A stretch of DNA of 31,417 bases from an uncultured Mogibacterium sp. (GCF_938039775.1 NZ_CALHTQ010000087.1:1-31417); one strand, 5' to 3'. Shown: positions 16,015 through 24,332, counted from the stretch's first letter. Notes: a model not told the origin generated them from the letters alone. Numbers and translations are program-made.

Positions 16015-16071
16015 AGTATCGGTACCTTCCCTTCTATTTCTCTCTTAATCAAGTATGATTGTGGCTTTCGC

Positions 16072-16356
16072 CTAAAAAACATTCGTTATTATCCTTATTA
16101 CTAGGACCTGGAAAACGCGTATTAACAGGAACGCAATCATCGGTGCCCAATCAAGTCCCATCTGTCCGTGGCCATTCTTATAGATTAGCTTTCTAATAGG
16201 ATCTACAAGCGGACTTGTGAGCTGAGTACCCATCTGATATAAGCCCCTCATGAATTCACTAGTTCCTGCAAACCAGCTGAGTACTGCAGTTGCTACAAGC
16301 ATCATCTGTAGTATAGAGCAAAACCACGTAACGGCTCTTACCAGAACTAAATCCAT
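16072..16356 (-). CDS. yggT: YggT (YlmG) family membrane protein
   Basis: 94 residues with two hydrophobic segments (about 5-28 and 70-92) and the conserved stretch between them, GTQLTSPLVDPIRKLI. YlmG/YggT proteins are linked to division and envelope organisation, with an undefined biochemical role. The ATG at 16356 follows GGAGG at six bases and lies only three bases beyond the sepF stop codon, so the two are tightly coupled. Confidence 0.92.
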   Translation of the reverse strand: MDLVLVRAVTWFCSILQMMLVATAVLSWFAGTSEFMRGLYQMGTQLTSPLVDPIRKLIYKNGHGQMGLDWAPMIAFLLIRVFQVLVIRIITNVF

Positions 16357-16359
16357 TAA

Positions 16360-16896
16360 TTACCTCCAAGGACTGCTTTTCTCACCTAACTGTCCACCTT
16401 CAGCGCTCTCACGATTAACCTTAGCAGCTATATCAACGTTAGCAGGTGCAAAGATGAATATGTTAGAAGTTACCCTCTGAACATTTCCATTAAGTGCATA
16501 TGTTGCTCCACTTAGGAAGTCAAACATCTTACGAGCTAGTTCAGTTTCAACATGTTCGAGGTTAATAATCACAGGCTTTCTCGACTTAAGATTATCTACG
16601 AGCTTAGTGCACTCATCGAAATTTTTAGGCTCAATTACGAGCATCTTGAAAGGACCTGAACCATTCATCGAATAAGCCTTATTCTGTGGTCCCTTTGAAA
16701 TCAGCGGCTCAATCTTATCATATGCCGCATCTGACTTATGAATACCAGTCTCTGGACGAGATTGACTCATAGGAGCAACTGGCTTTTCGTCGCCTCTCAT
16801 CTTTTCCATTTCTTCAGCGATTTCATCTTCCGAAACTTCGATTTCGTCCTCTGTCTCCATTCCGATTGCCGCTTTAAAGGCATCTTTCAAACCCAT
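16360..16896 (-). CDS. sepF: Cell division protein SepF
   Basis: 178 residues. SepF links FtsZ filaments to the membrane. The N-terminus MGLKDAFKAAIGM is the likely membrane-binding amphipathic helix, followed by an acidic linker (about 17-65) and the SepF/DUF552 core with MLVIEPKNFDECTKLVDNLKSRKPVIINLE, FDFLSGATYALNGNVQRVTSNIFIFAP. The ATG at 16896 follows GGAGG at eight bases; the ATG five codons earlier would overlap that site. Two hairpins (16946-16987) lie between ylmE and this gene. Confidence 0.94.
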   Translation of the reverse strand: MGLKDAFKAAIGMETEDEIEVSEDEIAEEMEKMRGDEKPVAPMSQSRPETGIHKSDAAYDKIEPLISKGPQNKAYSMNGSGPFKMLVIEPKNFDECTKLVDNLKSRKPVIINLEHVETELARKMFDFLSGATYALNGNVQRVTSNIFIFAPANVDIAAKVNRESAEGGQLGEKSSPWR

Positions 16897-16945
16897 GACT
16901 CTTTCCTCCATTTACGTCAATTTAATATCTATACCATTATATGCT

Positions 16946-16987
16946 TAATTTTCATAGTTCAATGAAAATTACGTGAGATTTTCTCAC
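16946..16987 (-). promoter_or_regulatory. Two hairpins between ylmE and sepF
   Basis: A perfect 10-bp stem TAATTTTCAT / ATGAAAATTA with a 6-base loop (16946-16971), next to GTGAGA / TCTCAC with loop of three (16973-16987). Neither has a terminator-like T-run. A TATAAT-like box lies just downstream toward sepF, so an internal promoter or RNA-processing site is possible. Confidence 0.45.
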
Positions 16988-17010
16988 CTATATCGTCTTA
17001 TTTTACCACA

Positions 17011-17709
17011 TTAACGGTAATTTCGCTGTCCAAAAATTGAACTTCCTACCCTAACAATTGTAGATCCCTCTTCAATCGCAATTTCAAAGTCTGCTGACAT
17101 TCCCATCGAGAGCGTATCAATGTATGCACGATTACTTGGTAAGTCCAAACTTTTGAGCTCATCGAAAATATTTTTTGTCTCCTGGAAATATTTACGAGAT
17201 TCCTCAGGATTGTCGACCCTCGGAGGTATGCACATGATGCCTCGAACCCGCACGCACGCACATACATTAACTATTTCCTTAATTAGCCCCTGTACATCTC
17301 CTTTCGAGATTCCAGTCTTCGACTCCTCTTCAGCGAGATTGATTTCGATGAGGATATCCATCACCAAGCCTGCTGCAGCAGCTCTCTTATCGATTTCCTT
17401 TGCAAGCTTTAGTGAATCCACAGAGTGAATCATCGTCACCTTGTCGATAATCTGCCTCACCTTGTTCGTCTGTAGATGACCAATCAAATGCCACCTCTTC
17501 GGATGCACTTCATCGTACTTGCTGAGCAGTTCCTGTACTTTGTTCTCACCAAAGTCAGTAGCTCCTGCATCAAGCGCCTCTTGAAGTTCGAGTGGCTCAT
17601 GCTTCTTAGTCACAGCCAGCAGCGTAACATCCTCAGGATTACGACCAGAGCGCTTTGCCGCCTCATCTTTGCGCTTCAATATCTCTAAATAATTGTCCCG
17701 AATACTCAT
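17011..17709 (-). CDS. ylmE: YggS/YlmE family PLP-binding homeostasis protein
   Basis: 232 residues, an alanine-racemase-like barrel without the second racemase domain. It binds pyridoxal phosphate and keeps its level balanced; no catalysis is established. PLP would attach to a Lys in TLLAVTKKH (about 34-36); FGENKVQELLSKY, WHLIGHLQTNK, and GMSADFEIAIEEGSTIVRVGSSIFG are family motifs. It starts directly at the stop of the preceding gene (TAATG, one base shared). It is in its usual place ahead of sepF. Confidence 0.95.
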   Translation of the reverse strand: MSIRDNYLEILKRKDEAAKRSGRNPEDVTLLAVTKKHEPLELQEALDAGATDFGENKVQELLSKYDEVHPKRWHLIGHLQTNKVRQIIDKVTMIHSVDSLKLAKEIDKRAAAAGLVMDILIEINLAEEESKTGISKGDVQGLIKEIVNVCACVRVRGIMCIPPRVDNPEESRKYFQETKNIFDELKSLDLPSNRAYIDTLSMGMSADFEIAIEEGSTIVRVGSSIFGQRNYR

Positions 17710-18725
17710 TATTTGCTAACGTCCTCTGCTTTTTTAATATCGCTCTTACTTGGCGATTTCACGACTTCATCGTACGTACTAATCGTCTTGACGTAATTAC
17801 CCTTGCTATCCATATAGATGTCTTCGTATACAGCAGCCTTATCTCCATTATTGGCTTTGATACTAATCGCCTTGAATCTCAATCTACCAATCTTATCTTT
17901 AGTTATGACACCTTGCTTACCGTTCTTCTTGACAATACTCTTGGTCAATATTACTACGCCATCAGAGCTGGCTGCTGTAACATTCGCTTTCTCTTGCCTT
18001 CCAGTGGTAAAACCATCAAAGTACTGTCTGCAGCGCAAGATAACACGAGTATCCTGGCCTTTGCCCTTGTGTAGTCCAACAACAATGGCATTCATGTTCT
18101 TATCACCAACGGCAATTTTAACATTCTGACCTTTTGTGTAGTGCTTTGCAGTCTCTGAATCTGCATAGAACACATACCACCAGCTTCCGTTCTCAATTAC
18201 CTTAAAAATCGGTTCGCCCTTAGAGACTTTTCCGTCTGCCAGTTCATGAAGTTTCGGCTTTTCTAGTTTCTCAAACTCAGCCTCTGACATGTTAAATATA
18301 TTATCTGAATTCAGGTATTCAAGACCATCTAATTTATATGTGATATAACCAGGATGTTCAGTATTTCCGCTGTCTGTACTGATAACCGCATCATCCTTTT
18401 TCATCTTCTTGAGTAGAGCATCATACTTATTACTTGTACTGCTTGCTCCTTCGCCGGATATCTTGACTACCTTGGAAGTACCCTTGACTAACTCCCCCTC
18501 GGTGACGGCTCGCTTTACAGTTCCTGATTTGCCAGCAGTGTAAACTGTTTCATTCCTCACCATGTAGCCTTCTGTATCATCTTTAACTTCAACGTTTCCG
18601 TACTTAGCCACATACGACCTGTCAAAAAGACCCGCAACTGAAGGCAGTACATATACGATTACCAAAATGGTAATCAATGCAATTACATATATTGCTCCCC
18701 ATAACATAGTCTTTTTCTTCTTCAT
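17709..18725 (-). CDS. HlyD-like membrane-anchored protein of the ylm cluster
   Basis: 338 residues. One N-terminal membrane segment (about 9-30) is followed by an extracellular part with an HlyD/biotinyl-lipoyl-like barrel-sandwich pattern: YMVRNETVYTAGKSGTVKRAVTEGELVKG, and later KVSKGEPIFKVIENGSWWYVFY. Proteins of this kind, often annotated as HlyD efflux adaptors, occur next to ylmE-sepF in Clostridia; no efflux pump gene is near, so a division or envelope role is a better guess. The second of two adjacent ATG codons (18725) sits six bases after AGGAG, the first (18728) only three. The promoter at 18747-18775 makes it the first gene of the eight-gene operon. Confidence 0.75.
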   Translation of the reverse strand: MKKKKTMLWGAIYVIALITILVIVYVLPSVAGLFDRSYVAKYGNVEVKDDTEGYMVRNETVYTAGKSGTVKRAVTEGELVKGTSKVVKISGEGASSTSNKYDALLKKMKKDDAVISTDSGNTEHPGYITYKLDGLEYLNSDNIFNMSEAEFEKLEKPKLHELADGKVSKGEPIFKVIENGSWWYVFYADSETAKHYTKGQNVKIAVGDKNMNAIVVGLHKGKGQDTRVILRCRQYFDGFTTGRQEKANVTAASSDGVVILTKSIVKKNGKQGVITKDKIGRLRFKAISIKANNGDKAAVYEDIYMDSKGNYVKTISTYDEVVKSPSKSDIKKAEDVSK

Positions 18726-18746
18726 CATTCACTCCTCTACAGAATG

Positions 18747-18775
18747 ATTTTACACGAAACAGCATACTATAACAA
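18747..18775 (-). promoter_or_regulatory. Sigma-A promoter of the HlyD-like/ylmE/sepF operon
   Basis: Minus strand TTGTTA (18770-18775), 17-base spacer, TAAAAT (18747-18752), about 22 bases before the start codon. Confidence 0.6.
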
Positions 18776-18789
18776 TGCTTTATCAGTAG

Positions 18790-19533
18790 CTAATCCCTAA
18801 TCACAGACTCTATCAAAAGTCGTTCTTTCTTAGGATAAGCCTTTTCATCGGTTCTGAATTTATCGACGAATTTCTGCCACATATCCGGTCTTCTTTTTTT
18901 CGTCAATCTCATGGATTGTTCGAATCTCCATAGCTCGATTTTCTTGTGATCTCCACTAAGCAGAACCTCTGGAACTTCTCCCTCTTCCATGGTTCTAGGC
19001 CTTGTATACTGAGGGTATTCCAGGAGTCCTGAATATATTGATTCTTCTAGAACTGACTCTTCTGAAGCCAGCACGCCTGAAACAAATCTCGCAACCGCAT
19101 CGACTAGAACCATCGCGGGCAGCTCTCCGCCCGTCAGCACATAGTCACCAATCGAAATCTCCTCGGCGGAGAGCTCGGTGAGGGCTCGCTCATCAACACC
19201 CTCATAGTGCCCGCACAGGATTGTGAGCTCGCCCTCACCAGCAAGCTCTTCAGCAATTTCCTGGGAGAGCTTGCGCCCGCGTGGTGACATGTAGATGGTT
19301 CTGCCTGCGAATTGATTCTGCCTGTAGCAAGAAACAATAGGCTGAACCTGCATAAGCATACCTGCGCCGCCGCCAAAAGGCGTGTCGTCAACGCGGCAAT
19401 GCTTATCCTCCGTATAGTCTCTAATATTAACAATATTTAGCTCGATAATCCCGTTATCGGCAGCCCTCCCAATCATGCTTGATCTAATCGGCTCAAACAT
19501 TTCAGGAAATAGTGTCATAATATTAATCTTCAT
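18790..19533 (-). CDS. trmD: tRNA (guanine-N1-)-methyltransferase
   Basis: 247 residues. Methylates G37 of tRNAs reading CNN and some other codons, preventing frameshifts. SPOUT-family trefoil-knot motifs are clear: LTILCGHYEGVDER (103-116) and SIGDYVLTGGELPAMVL (127-143) for AdoMet, and LLEYPQYTRP (170-179) in the active site. It directly follows rimM, the standard order. The usual next gene, rplS, is not present; the HlyD-like operon follows instead. The start region has only a weak binding site (AGATAGAGAT). Confidence 0.96.
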   Translation of the reverse strand: MKINIMTLFPEMFEPIRSSMIGRAADNGIIELNIVNIRDYTEDKHCRVDDTPFGGGAGMLMQVQPIVSCYRQNQFAGRTIYMSPRGRKLSQEIAEELAGEGELTILCGHYEGVDERALTELSAEEISIGDYVLTGGELPAMVLVDAVARFVSGVLASEESVLEESIYSGLLEYPQYTRPRTMEEGEVPEVLLSGDHKKIELWRFEQSMRLTKKRRPDMWQKFVDKFRTDEKAYPKKERLLIESVIRD

Positions 19534-19555
19534 GTAATATAATCTCTATCTACTA

Positions 19556-20128
19556 CTAATCTATTAGCCCTGGAATTAGGGTAATATCAATGGTTCCATC
19601 CTCAAGCGATACTTCCTTTACAAAAGCATCTACGTATGGAATCAGAACTTTTCTCCCATCACCTAGCAGCACTACCTCAAGAAGACTCTGTGACGGATTA
19701 TCAATCATATCGTTTACATCTCCGATAATCTCTCCGCTTTCAGAATCACGAACACGAAGCCCTATTAAATCACGATAATAATAGTGACCAGGTTCAAGCT
19801 CAGCTAACTCACTCTCAGGAATAAAAAGCTCTGCACCTGTAAGCTTTTCAGCTGCTGTTCTGTCACCAATATTGTAGAACTTCACCACAGGTCGCCCCTT
19901 CTGATAACGTATGCTCTTGACTTCTAGTTCAATTGAACCGTTAACTCCATACACCGAGTTATCCGCTCCGAGTTCTGCATATTTCTTCTCATCTACAAGT
20001 AGAATCGCTCCCTCATATAGGTTTTCCGATTCTTCCGCATATAGGAGCACCTTGGTCTCCCCCTTTAGTCCAACTGCGGCTCCAACTTTTCCAACATTAA
20101 CCATTGTCTTGTCTTTTGCTAGAGACAT
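19556..20128 (-). CDS. rimM: 16S rRNA processing protein RimM
   Basis: 190 residues. Binds S19 and helps mature the 30S head. N-terminal RimM barrel: VNVGKVGAAVGLKGETKVLLY; C-terminal PRC barrel: YYYRDLIGLRV with VVLLGDGRKVLIPYVDAFVKEV. The ATG at 20128 has AAGGAGG five bases upstream, which decides it over a longer frame beginning at 20167. A terminator-like hairpin (20192-20222) separates it from khpA, and a TATAAT follows that hairpin, so rimM-trmD may be partly uncoupled from rpsP-khpA. Confidence 0.94.
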   Translation of the reverse strand: MSLAKDKTMVNVGKVGAAVGLKGETKVLLYAEESENLYEGAILLVDEKKYAELGADNSVYGVNGSIELEVKSIRYQKGRPVVKFYNIGDRTAAEKLTGAELFIPESELAELEPGHYYYRDLIGLRVRDSESGEIIGDVNDMIDNPSQSLLEVVLLGDGRKVLIPYVDAFVKEVSLEDGTIDITLIPGLID

Positions 20129-20185
20129 AATATCCTCCTTGGATGCACTCACACCCTTTGTCCACACTAAAAATCTAATTTACTT

Positions 20186-20222
20186 ATTATAGAAAACAAG
20201 CATGCGTGAGCCACGCATGCTT
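20186..20222 (-). terminator. Terminator or attenuator between khpA and rimM, with adjoining -10 box
   Basis: Perfect 11-bp stem AAGCATGCGTG / CACGCATGCTT, loop of three, followed on the minus strand by GTTTTC (hairpin 20198-20222). Directly after it is a perfect TATAAT (20186-20191). The position 17 bases upstream (GTGGCT, in the hairpin) is a poor -35 box, so a promoter here is uncertain. Confidence 0.6.
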
Positions 20223-20248
20223 TGATAATGATAATTGTCCGAGTCGCG

Positions 20249-20482
20249 CTATTCTTCAACGATATCAACAGTGACTCTCTTGTTCTGCTTGATTGCAGCA
20301 GCCTTTACAACAGTTCTAATTGCTTTGGCAATGCGCCCCTGTTTGCCAATGATCTTACCCATGTCTTCTTTTGCAACGTTGAGTTTAATCACTATCTCAT
20401 TGCCGTGCACTTCCTCAGTCACGACAACATCGGCAGGCCTTGATACTAGCGCTTTGGCAATTGATTCAACTAAGCCGGCCAT
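20249..20482 (-). CDS. khpA: KH domain RNA-binding protein KhpA
   Basis: 77 residues, a single KH domain with the GxxG-type loop in MGKIIGKQGRIAKAIRTVV. KhpA (YlqC) works with KhpB/Jag in RNA binding and affects cell division and elongation in Gram-positive bacteria. The ATG at 20482 has GGAAGG eight bases upstream. It lies 13 bases after rpsP, its normal neighbour. Confidence 0.95.
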   Translation of the reverse strand: MAGLVESIAKALVSRPADVVVTEEVHGNEIVIKLNVAKEDMGKIIGKQGRIAKAIRTVVKAAAIKQNKRVTVDIVEE

Positions 20483-20495
20483 TATCTCTTCCTTC

Positions 20496-20738
20496 CTACT
20501 TCAAGCAACCCGACTTCTTGAGCAGCGCTCTAACAGTGTCGGTAGGCTGTGCTCCGTTAGCAAGCCACTTCTGTGCAGCCTCGTTATCGATATTAATCTC
20601 TGCTGGATCCTTAAGAGGGTTGTATGTACCAATCTCCTCGATAAATCTTCCGTTTCTTGGAGTTCTTGAATCTGCAACCACTACTCTGTAGAAAGGCTTC
20701 TTGTGAGCTCCCATTCTCTTCAATCTAATCTTTACCAT
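20496..20738 (-). CDS. rpsP: 30S ribosomal protein S16
   Basis: 80 residues, normal length. [28 protein letters not shown] and [11 protein letters not shown] are the S16 signature. The start has AGGAGG five bases upstream. A near-consensus promoter at 20769-20797, within the short gap after ffh, allows expression independent of the ylxM-ffh unit. Confidence 0.98.
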   Translation of the reverse strand: MVKIRLKRMGAHKKPFYRVVVADSRTPRNGRFIEEIGTYNPLKDPAEINIDNEAAQKWLANGAQPTDTVRALLKKSGCLK

Positions 20739-20768
20739 TTCTTCCTCCTGAATATCTTAAAAAATTAA

Positions 20769-20797
20769 ATTTTATGCTTAACAAATAAATTTGTCAT
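20769..20797 (-). promoter_or_regulatory. Sigma-A promoter for rpsP-khpA
   Basis: Minus strand ATGACA (20792-20797; five of six consensus), 17-base spacer, TAAAAT (20769-20774). The start of transcription would be about 24 bases before the rpsP ATG. Confidence 0.7.
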
Positions 20798-20800
20798 AAG

Positions 20801-22144
20801 CTAACCCATTAGACCTCTAAAAAGCTTATTCTTCTTGAGTGCCGCAGGATTATTAAACTTCTTCATCATCGCTTTCATCTCATCAAATTGCTTGATAAGC
20901 TGATTGATGCTCTGCACCGTCTGACCGCTTCCAGCCGCGATACGCTTCCTTCTGCTTGCGTTTAGAATATTCGGATTCTCACGCTCAGCATTAGTCATCG
21001 ATTGGATAATAGCCTTCATTCTATCAAGGTCCTTCTTACCCTTCTCGAAATCTATCTGCTTCTTATCAGCTGCCGAGATTCCGGGGATCATATCGATAAG
21101 CTTTGCAATTCCACCCATCTTGTTAATCTGCCCCATCTGTTCGAGGAAGTCATTGAGGTCGAATTGATTCTTCCTGAACTTCGCTTCCATTCTTGCAGCT
21201 TCTTCTTCGGTATAAGCGTTTTCAGCCTGCTCAATGAGGCTCATAACGTCTCCCATACCAAGGATTCTTGAAGCTATACGATCTGGGTGAAATGGCTCAA
21301 GAGCGTTGTACTTCTCGCCAGTACCCATGAACTTAATAGGCTTACCCGTAACCATCTTGGTTGATAGTGCAGCACCTCCGCGGGAATCTCCATCCATCTT
21401 AGTCATGATTATGCCATCAATACCGAGCTTCTCGTTAAAGCCCTCCGCGATATTAACTGCATCCTGACCTGTGAGTGCGTCAACCGCGAGTAGAATCTCG
21501 TGAGGTCTCACGCCCTTCTTCAGTTGAACTAACTCTTCCATCAGGGCTTCATCTATCTGTAAACGTCCTGCCGTGTCGACAATCAGTACGTTGCAGCCTT
21601 TGCGTTGTGCTTCTTCTAAAGCAGCCTTAGCGATAACTAGCGGCTCATTCGACTCCCTCATGGTAAACACAGGAGTATTTACAGCCTTTCCAACCACCTC
21701 TAGCTGATCTATAGCTGCTGGTCTGTACACGTCGCAGGCGCAGAGCATCGGCTTCTTGCCGTTCTGCTTCAGCCACGCTGCCAGCTTTCCGCAGGTCGTT
21801 GTCTTACCAGTACCCTGGAGACCAACCATCATATATACAGTAAATCCACTTGGCGAATAGGTGAGCTTGCTGTTCGCACCACCCATCATGTCTACAAGCT
21901 CTTCCTTCACGATTTTGAGCACTTGCTGTCCTGGTGTAAGACTCTTGAGTACATCTGCACCCATCGCCTTCTCCTTAATAGTAGCAACAAACTGCTTTAC
22001 AACCTTGAAGTTAACATCGGCCTCGAGCAGCGCTAGCTTTACCTCGCGCATCGCCGCATCGATGTCCTTCTCGCTTACAACACCTTTGCCTCGTAGATTT
22101 CGAAATGTTTCTTGTAATTTTTCCGATAAACCTTCGAATGCCAT
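20801..22144 (-). CDS. ffh: Signal recognition particle protein Ffh (SRP54)
   Basis: 447 residues. GTPase that with SRP RNA brings nascent membrane proteins to the translocon. N domain about 1-85; G domain with VGLQGTGKTTTCGKLA (P-loop, about 107-122), VDTAGRL, TKMDGDSRGGAALS and the closing GTGEKYNALEPFHPDRIASRILGMGD; methionine-rich M domain from about 325 with IPGI and SRRKRIAAGSG, the SRP RNA-binding motif. It follows ylxM by 32 bases, the usual Firmicutes pair. Confidence 0.97.
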   Translation of the reverse strand: MAFEGLSEKLQETFRNLRGKGVVSEKDIDAAMREVKLALLEADVNFKVVKQFVATIKEKAMGADVLKSLTPGQQVLKIVKEELVDMMGGANSKLTYSPSGFTVYMMVGLQGTGKTTTCGKLAAWLKQNGKKPMLCACDVYRPAAIDQLEVVGKAVNTPVFTMRESNEPLVIAKAALEEAQRKGCNVLIVDTAGRLQIDEALMEELVQLKKGVRPHEILLAVDALTGQDAVNIAEGFNEKLGIDGIIMTKMDGDSRGGAALSTKMVTGKPIKFMGTGEKYNALEPFHPDRIASRILGMGDVMSLIEQAENAYTEEEAARMEAKFRKNQFDLNDFLEQMGQINKMGGIAKLIDMIPGISAADKKQIDFEKGKKDLDRMKAIIQSMTNAERENPNILNASRRKRIAAGSGQTVQSINQLIKQFDEMKAMMKKFNNPAALKKNKLFRGLMG

Positions 22145-22176
22145 GTCTTCTCTTATCTCTCCATATATGTAAGCTC

Positions 22177-22542
22177 TTATAAATCAAGAGCCTTATGCAT
22201 AAGCTTATTCATCTTAGAAAGTGCTTCACGAAGCTCCTCTGCATCATCTACTGAACTCATATTATCAAGCAATCGATCAGCCTCCGCCATGAGTATATTA
22301 TTGGACTTCCATCCTGCAACTAGACCTAGTGCAGATTCATACTTCTCTAGGCTGCCTTCGGCCTTCTTTAGTGCGTAGTGAACGCCCTGTCTAGTCAGCC
22401 CAAGCTCTTCTGCGATCTCAGTGAGCGACAGATTATCCTCGTGATATAAATCCATAATTTCACGCTTATTCTCATCTAGCAGACTGCCGTAGAAATCGTA
22501 CATCAAGCTCGCATATTCAACATTGCTTATAATTTCTTTCAT
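22177..22542 (-). CDS. ylxM: YlxM-type helix-turn-helix protein
   Basis: 121 residues. A sigma-70 region 4-like helix-turn-helix covers about residues 14-65 (YDFYGSLLDENKREIMDLYHEDNLSLTEIAEELGL then TRQGVHYALKKAE pattern). YlxM homologues are encoded with ffh and are thought to affect SRP. The start ATG at 22542 has no ribosome binding site, and a TAG two codons into the upstream frame region prevents a longer protein. The promoter at 22551-22580 would begin RNA within about three bases of this ATG, so the mRNA appears leaderless. An internal ATG at codon 14 also lacks a binding site. Confidence 0.92.
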   Translation of the reverse strand: MKEIISNVEYASLMYDFYGSLLDENKREIMDLYHEDNLSLTEIAEELGLTRQGVHYALKKAEGSLEKYESALGLVAGWKSNNILMAEADRLLDNMSSVDDAEELREALSKMNKLMHKALDL

Positions 22543-22550
22543 ACTGTAAG

Positions 22551-22580
22551 ACTATAACATAACGAAAACGCTGCTGTCAA
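22551..22580 (-). promoter_or_regulatory. Promoter for ylxM-ffh with -35 box inside a terminator hairpin
   Basis: Minus strand perfect TTGACA (22575-22580), 18-base spacer, TATAGT (22551-22556). The -35 box is part of the 3' arm of the permease terminator. The expected start of transcription is at about 22544, next to the ylxM ATG at 22542. Confidence 0.65.
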
Positions 22581-22602
22581 GTATTTCTCTTGACAGCAGC
22601 GT
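22564..22602 (-). terminator. Terminator of the APC permease gene
   Basis: Perfect 14-bp stem ACGCTGCTGTCAAG / CTTGACAGCAGCGT with a 7-base loop, followed on the minus strand by TTTTCG. It lies 35 bases after the permease stop codon. Confidence 0.85.
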
Positions 22603-22636
22603 CTTTATTTATATCTGCATGATTCCCATATCGTAT

Positions 22637-24133
22637 TTACGAAACTCTTACATCGTTGACCGAACGAACCTCACTATGCGTTCTTAGCGCTTCTAAATCT
22701 TCAACTGAATATTCTACTGCTATATCTAAGTGCTTTCCAAATTGCTCTCCGTACTTCTTCTTATTAATTGCAAAGAATATCGCACCCATCAGCGCCCATC
22801 CACCGGCCATCATCCACTCCTCTGCAGCAAGTGTACTGCCTGAACCAGGAATCAAATACATCGACACCATACAGCCCGACAGCAAAGTCGCCATTATACC
22901 AACAAACTTGTAGTGCTTAACACGATACGGCCTTGGCATATCAGGCTCTTTACGTCTCAATATGAGAAATGAAATCGATACCATGCAGTAAGCAAGGCAG
23001 CATCCAAGGTTACCTGCATCGCATATCCACACGAGCATCTGTCTTCCTGCAAGCGGTGCAATCATCGAGATAACTCCGATTAGAAGCAGTGCATTTACAG
23101 GAGTCTTATACTTAGAGTGAAGCTTCGCAAACGCCTTAGGAATCATATTAGAATCAGCCATCGAGTACATCGCACGACTACCGCCAATCATAAACGAATT
23201 CCAGCTAGTCACGATTCCGCAAAGCCCTCCGATGATAACGACATCAGCCATCTTCTTAGTGCCATAAGCCTTCACCATCGCATCAGCAGTAACTAGACCT
23301 GCACCACTCATCGAAGCTTTAATCTCTGTAGAGCTCATCATGTAACCGACTGCAAGTATTACGAGTGAATAAAACGCAACTGCCATCACAATCGACATAA
23401 TCAAGATTTTTCCAATCTTCTTAAGCGATCCCTGAATCTCCTCAGCGGCCTGCGGAATAACGTCAAAACCTATAAAGAAGAACGGCGTCATTACCGCTAC
23501 GTGAAGTACGTGGCTAAGCATCGACTGATTTCCGTTTCCTGCAAAAAGTTGTGGCACCAAGTTGCCCATTTCTCCCCTAACCGTAGAGGTGCCTATAAGC
23601 AGTACTCCTACGCCAAATATGATTGCAGTGAGAATAGTCTGCACTACAGCAGCCGTCTTTGCACCCATTATGTTGACAAATGTCATCAATGCAGCTGTCG
23701 CAGAAGCTAGTGCAAGCCACGATGCATAGACATCGAATCCTGCAACAGTATATAGATATCCCTTTAGGAATCCAGGAAATATATAAGAGATAATCGTCGG
23801 AAATGCACAAGCTTCAAAGCAGACGACACCGACATATCCCAAAATAATTCCCCAGGTGCAGACGAATGAACCTGTAGCTCCCATAGCCTTATAGCTGAAT
23901 ACATGCTCTCCTCCGCACTGTGGCATAGCAGCTGTCAGCTCTGCATAAGTTAGGCCTACAAAGAATATCATAATACCTCCGAGGGCAAATCCAATCGCCG
24001 CTCCGAGAGCACCACCTCTATTGATCCAGTCACCAGTCGAAATAACCCAGCCCCAACCGATCATCGCACCAAAAGCTATAACTAATATATCTTTTGAAGA
24101 TAGCACTTTATCAAATTCAGATTGCTTTGTCAT
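22637..24133 (-). CDS. APC superfamily amino-acid permease
   Basis: 498 residues, about 12 to 14 hydrophobic segments. The first helix IAFGAMIGWGWVISTGDWINRGG carries the APC substrate/ion-binding turn (family motif GxG-type), and LTYAELTAAMPQCGGEHVFSYKAMG is the conserved helix 2-3 region. It should import an amino acid or exchange amino acid and amine; substrate unknown. The C-terminal 40 residues are hydrophilic and probably cytoplasmic. The ATG at 24133 follows AAGGGTG at eight to nine bases. A consensus-like promoter lies at 24308-24336, leaving a leader of about 170 bases, with repeats around it that could be an operator. Confidence 0.9.
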   Translation of the reverse strand: MTKQSEFDKVLSSKDILVIAFGAMIGWGWVISTGDWINRGGALGAAIGFALGGIMIFFVGLTYAELTAAMPQCGGEHVFSYKAMGATGSFVCTWGIILGYVGVVCFEACAFPTIISYIFPGFLKGYLYTVAGFDVYASWLALASATAALMTFVNIMGAKTAAVVQTILTAIIFGVGVLLIGTSTVRGEMGNLVPQLFAGNGNQSMLSHVLHVAVMTPFFFIGFDVIPQAAEEIQGSLKKIGKILIMSIVMAVAFYSLVILAVGYMMSSTEIKASMSGAGLVTADAMVKAYGTKKMADVVIIGGLCGIVTSWNSFMIGGSRAMYSMADSNMIPKAFAKLHSKYKTPVNALLLIGVISMIAPLAGRQMLVWICDAGNLGCCLAYCMVSISFLILRRKEPDMPRPYRVKHYKFVGIMATLLSGCMVSMYLIPGSGSTLAAEEWMMAGGWALMGAIFFAINKKKYGEQFGKHLDIAVEYSVEDLEALRTHSEVRSVNDVRVS

Positions 24134-24279
24134 TTAAGGCACACCCTTTCAAATGTTTATACTCAACGTTGTGTTTCTTTCGTATGCTTTGATATATAAT
24201 TAAATCTATAAAACCATTAATTGATAGACGTATTATATTAATGAAATAACATGAAATAGCTAGTCATAATGCAAGATTT

Positions 24280-24332
24280 CCAAGTGACAACATCTACTGA
24301 CAACATCATTGTAACTTAGTGTGTTCACTTGG
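24280..24332. repeat. Operator-like inverted and direct repeats at the permease promoter
   Basis: CCAAGTGA (24280-24287) and TCACTTGG (24325-24332) are perfect inverted arms 37 bases apart; the right arm touches the -35 box. Between them TGACAACATC occurs twice, 13 bases apart. The pattern suggests a DNA-binding protein site; the protein is unknown. Confidence 0.45.

Noticed and set aside
24280..24332. A BusR operator at the APC permease promoter
   Set aside because: The published BusR motif halves are separated by 22 bp; the arms here are 37 bp apart and only partly similar, so the link is not claimed.
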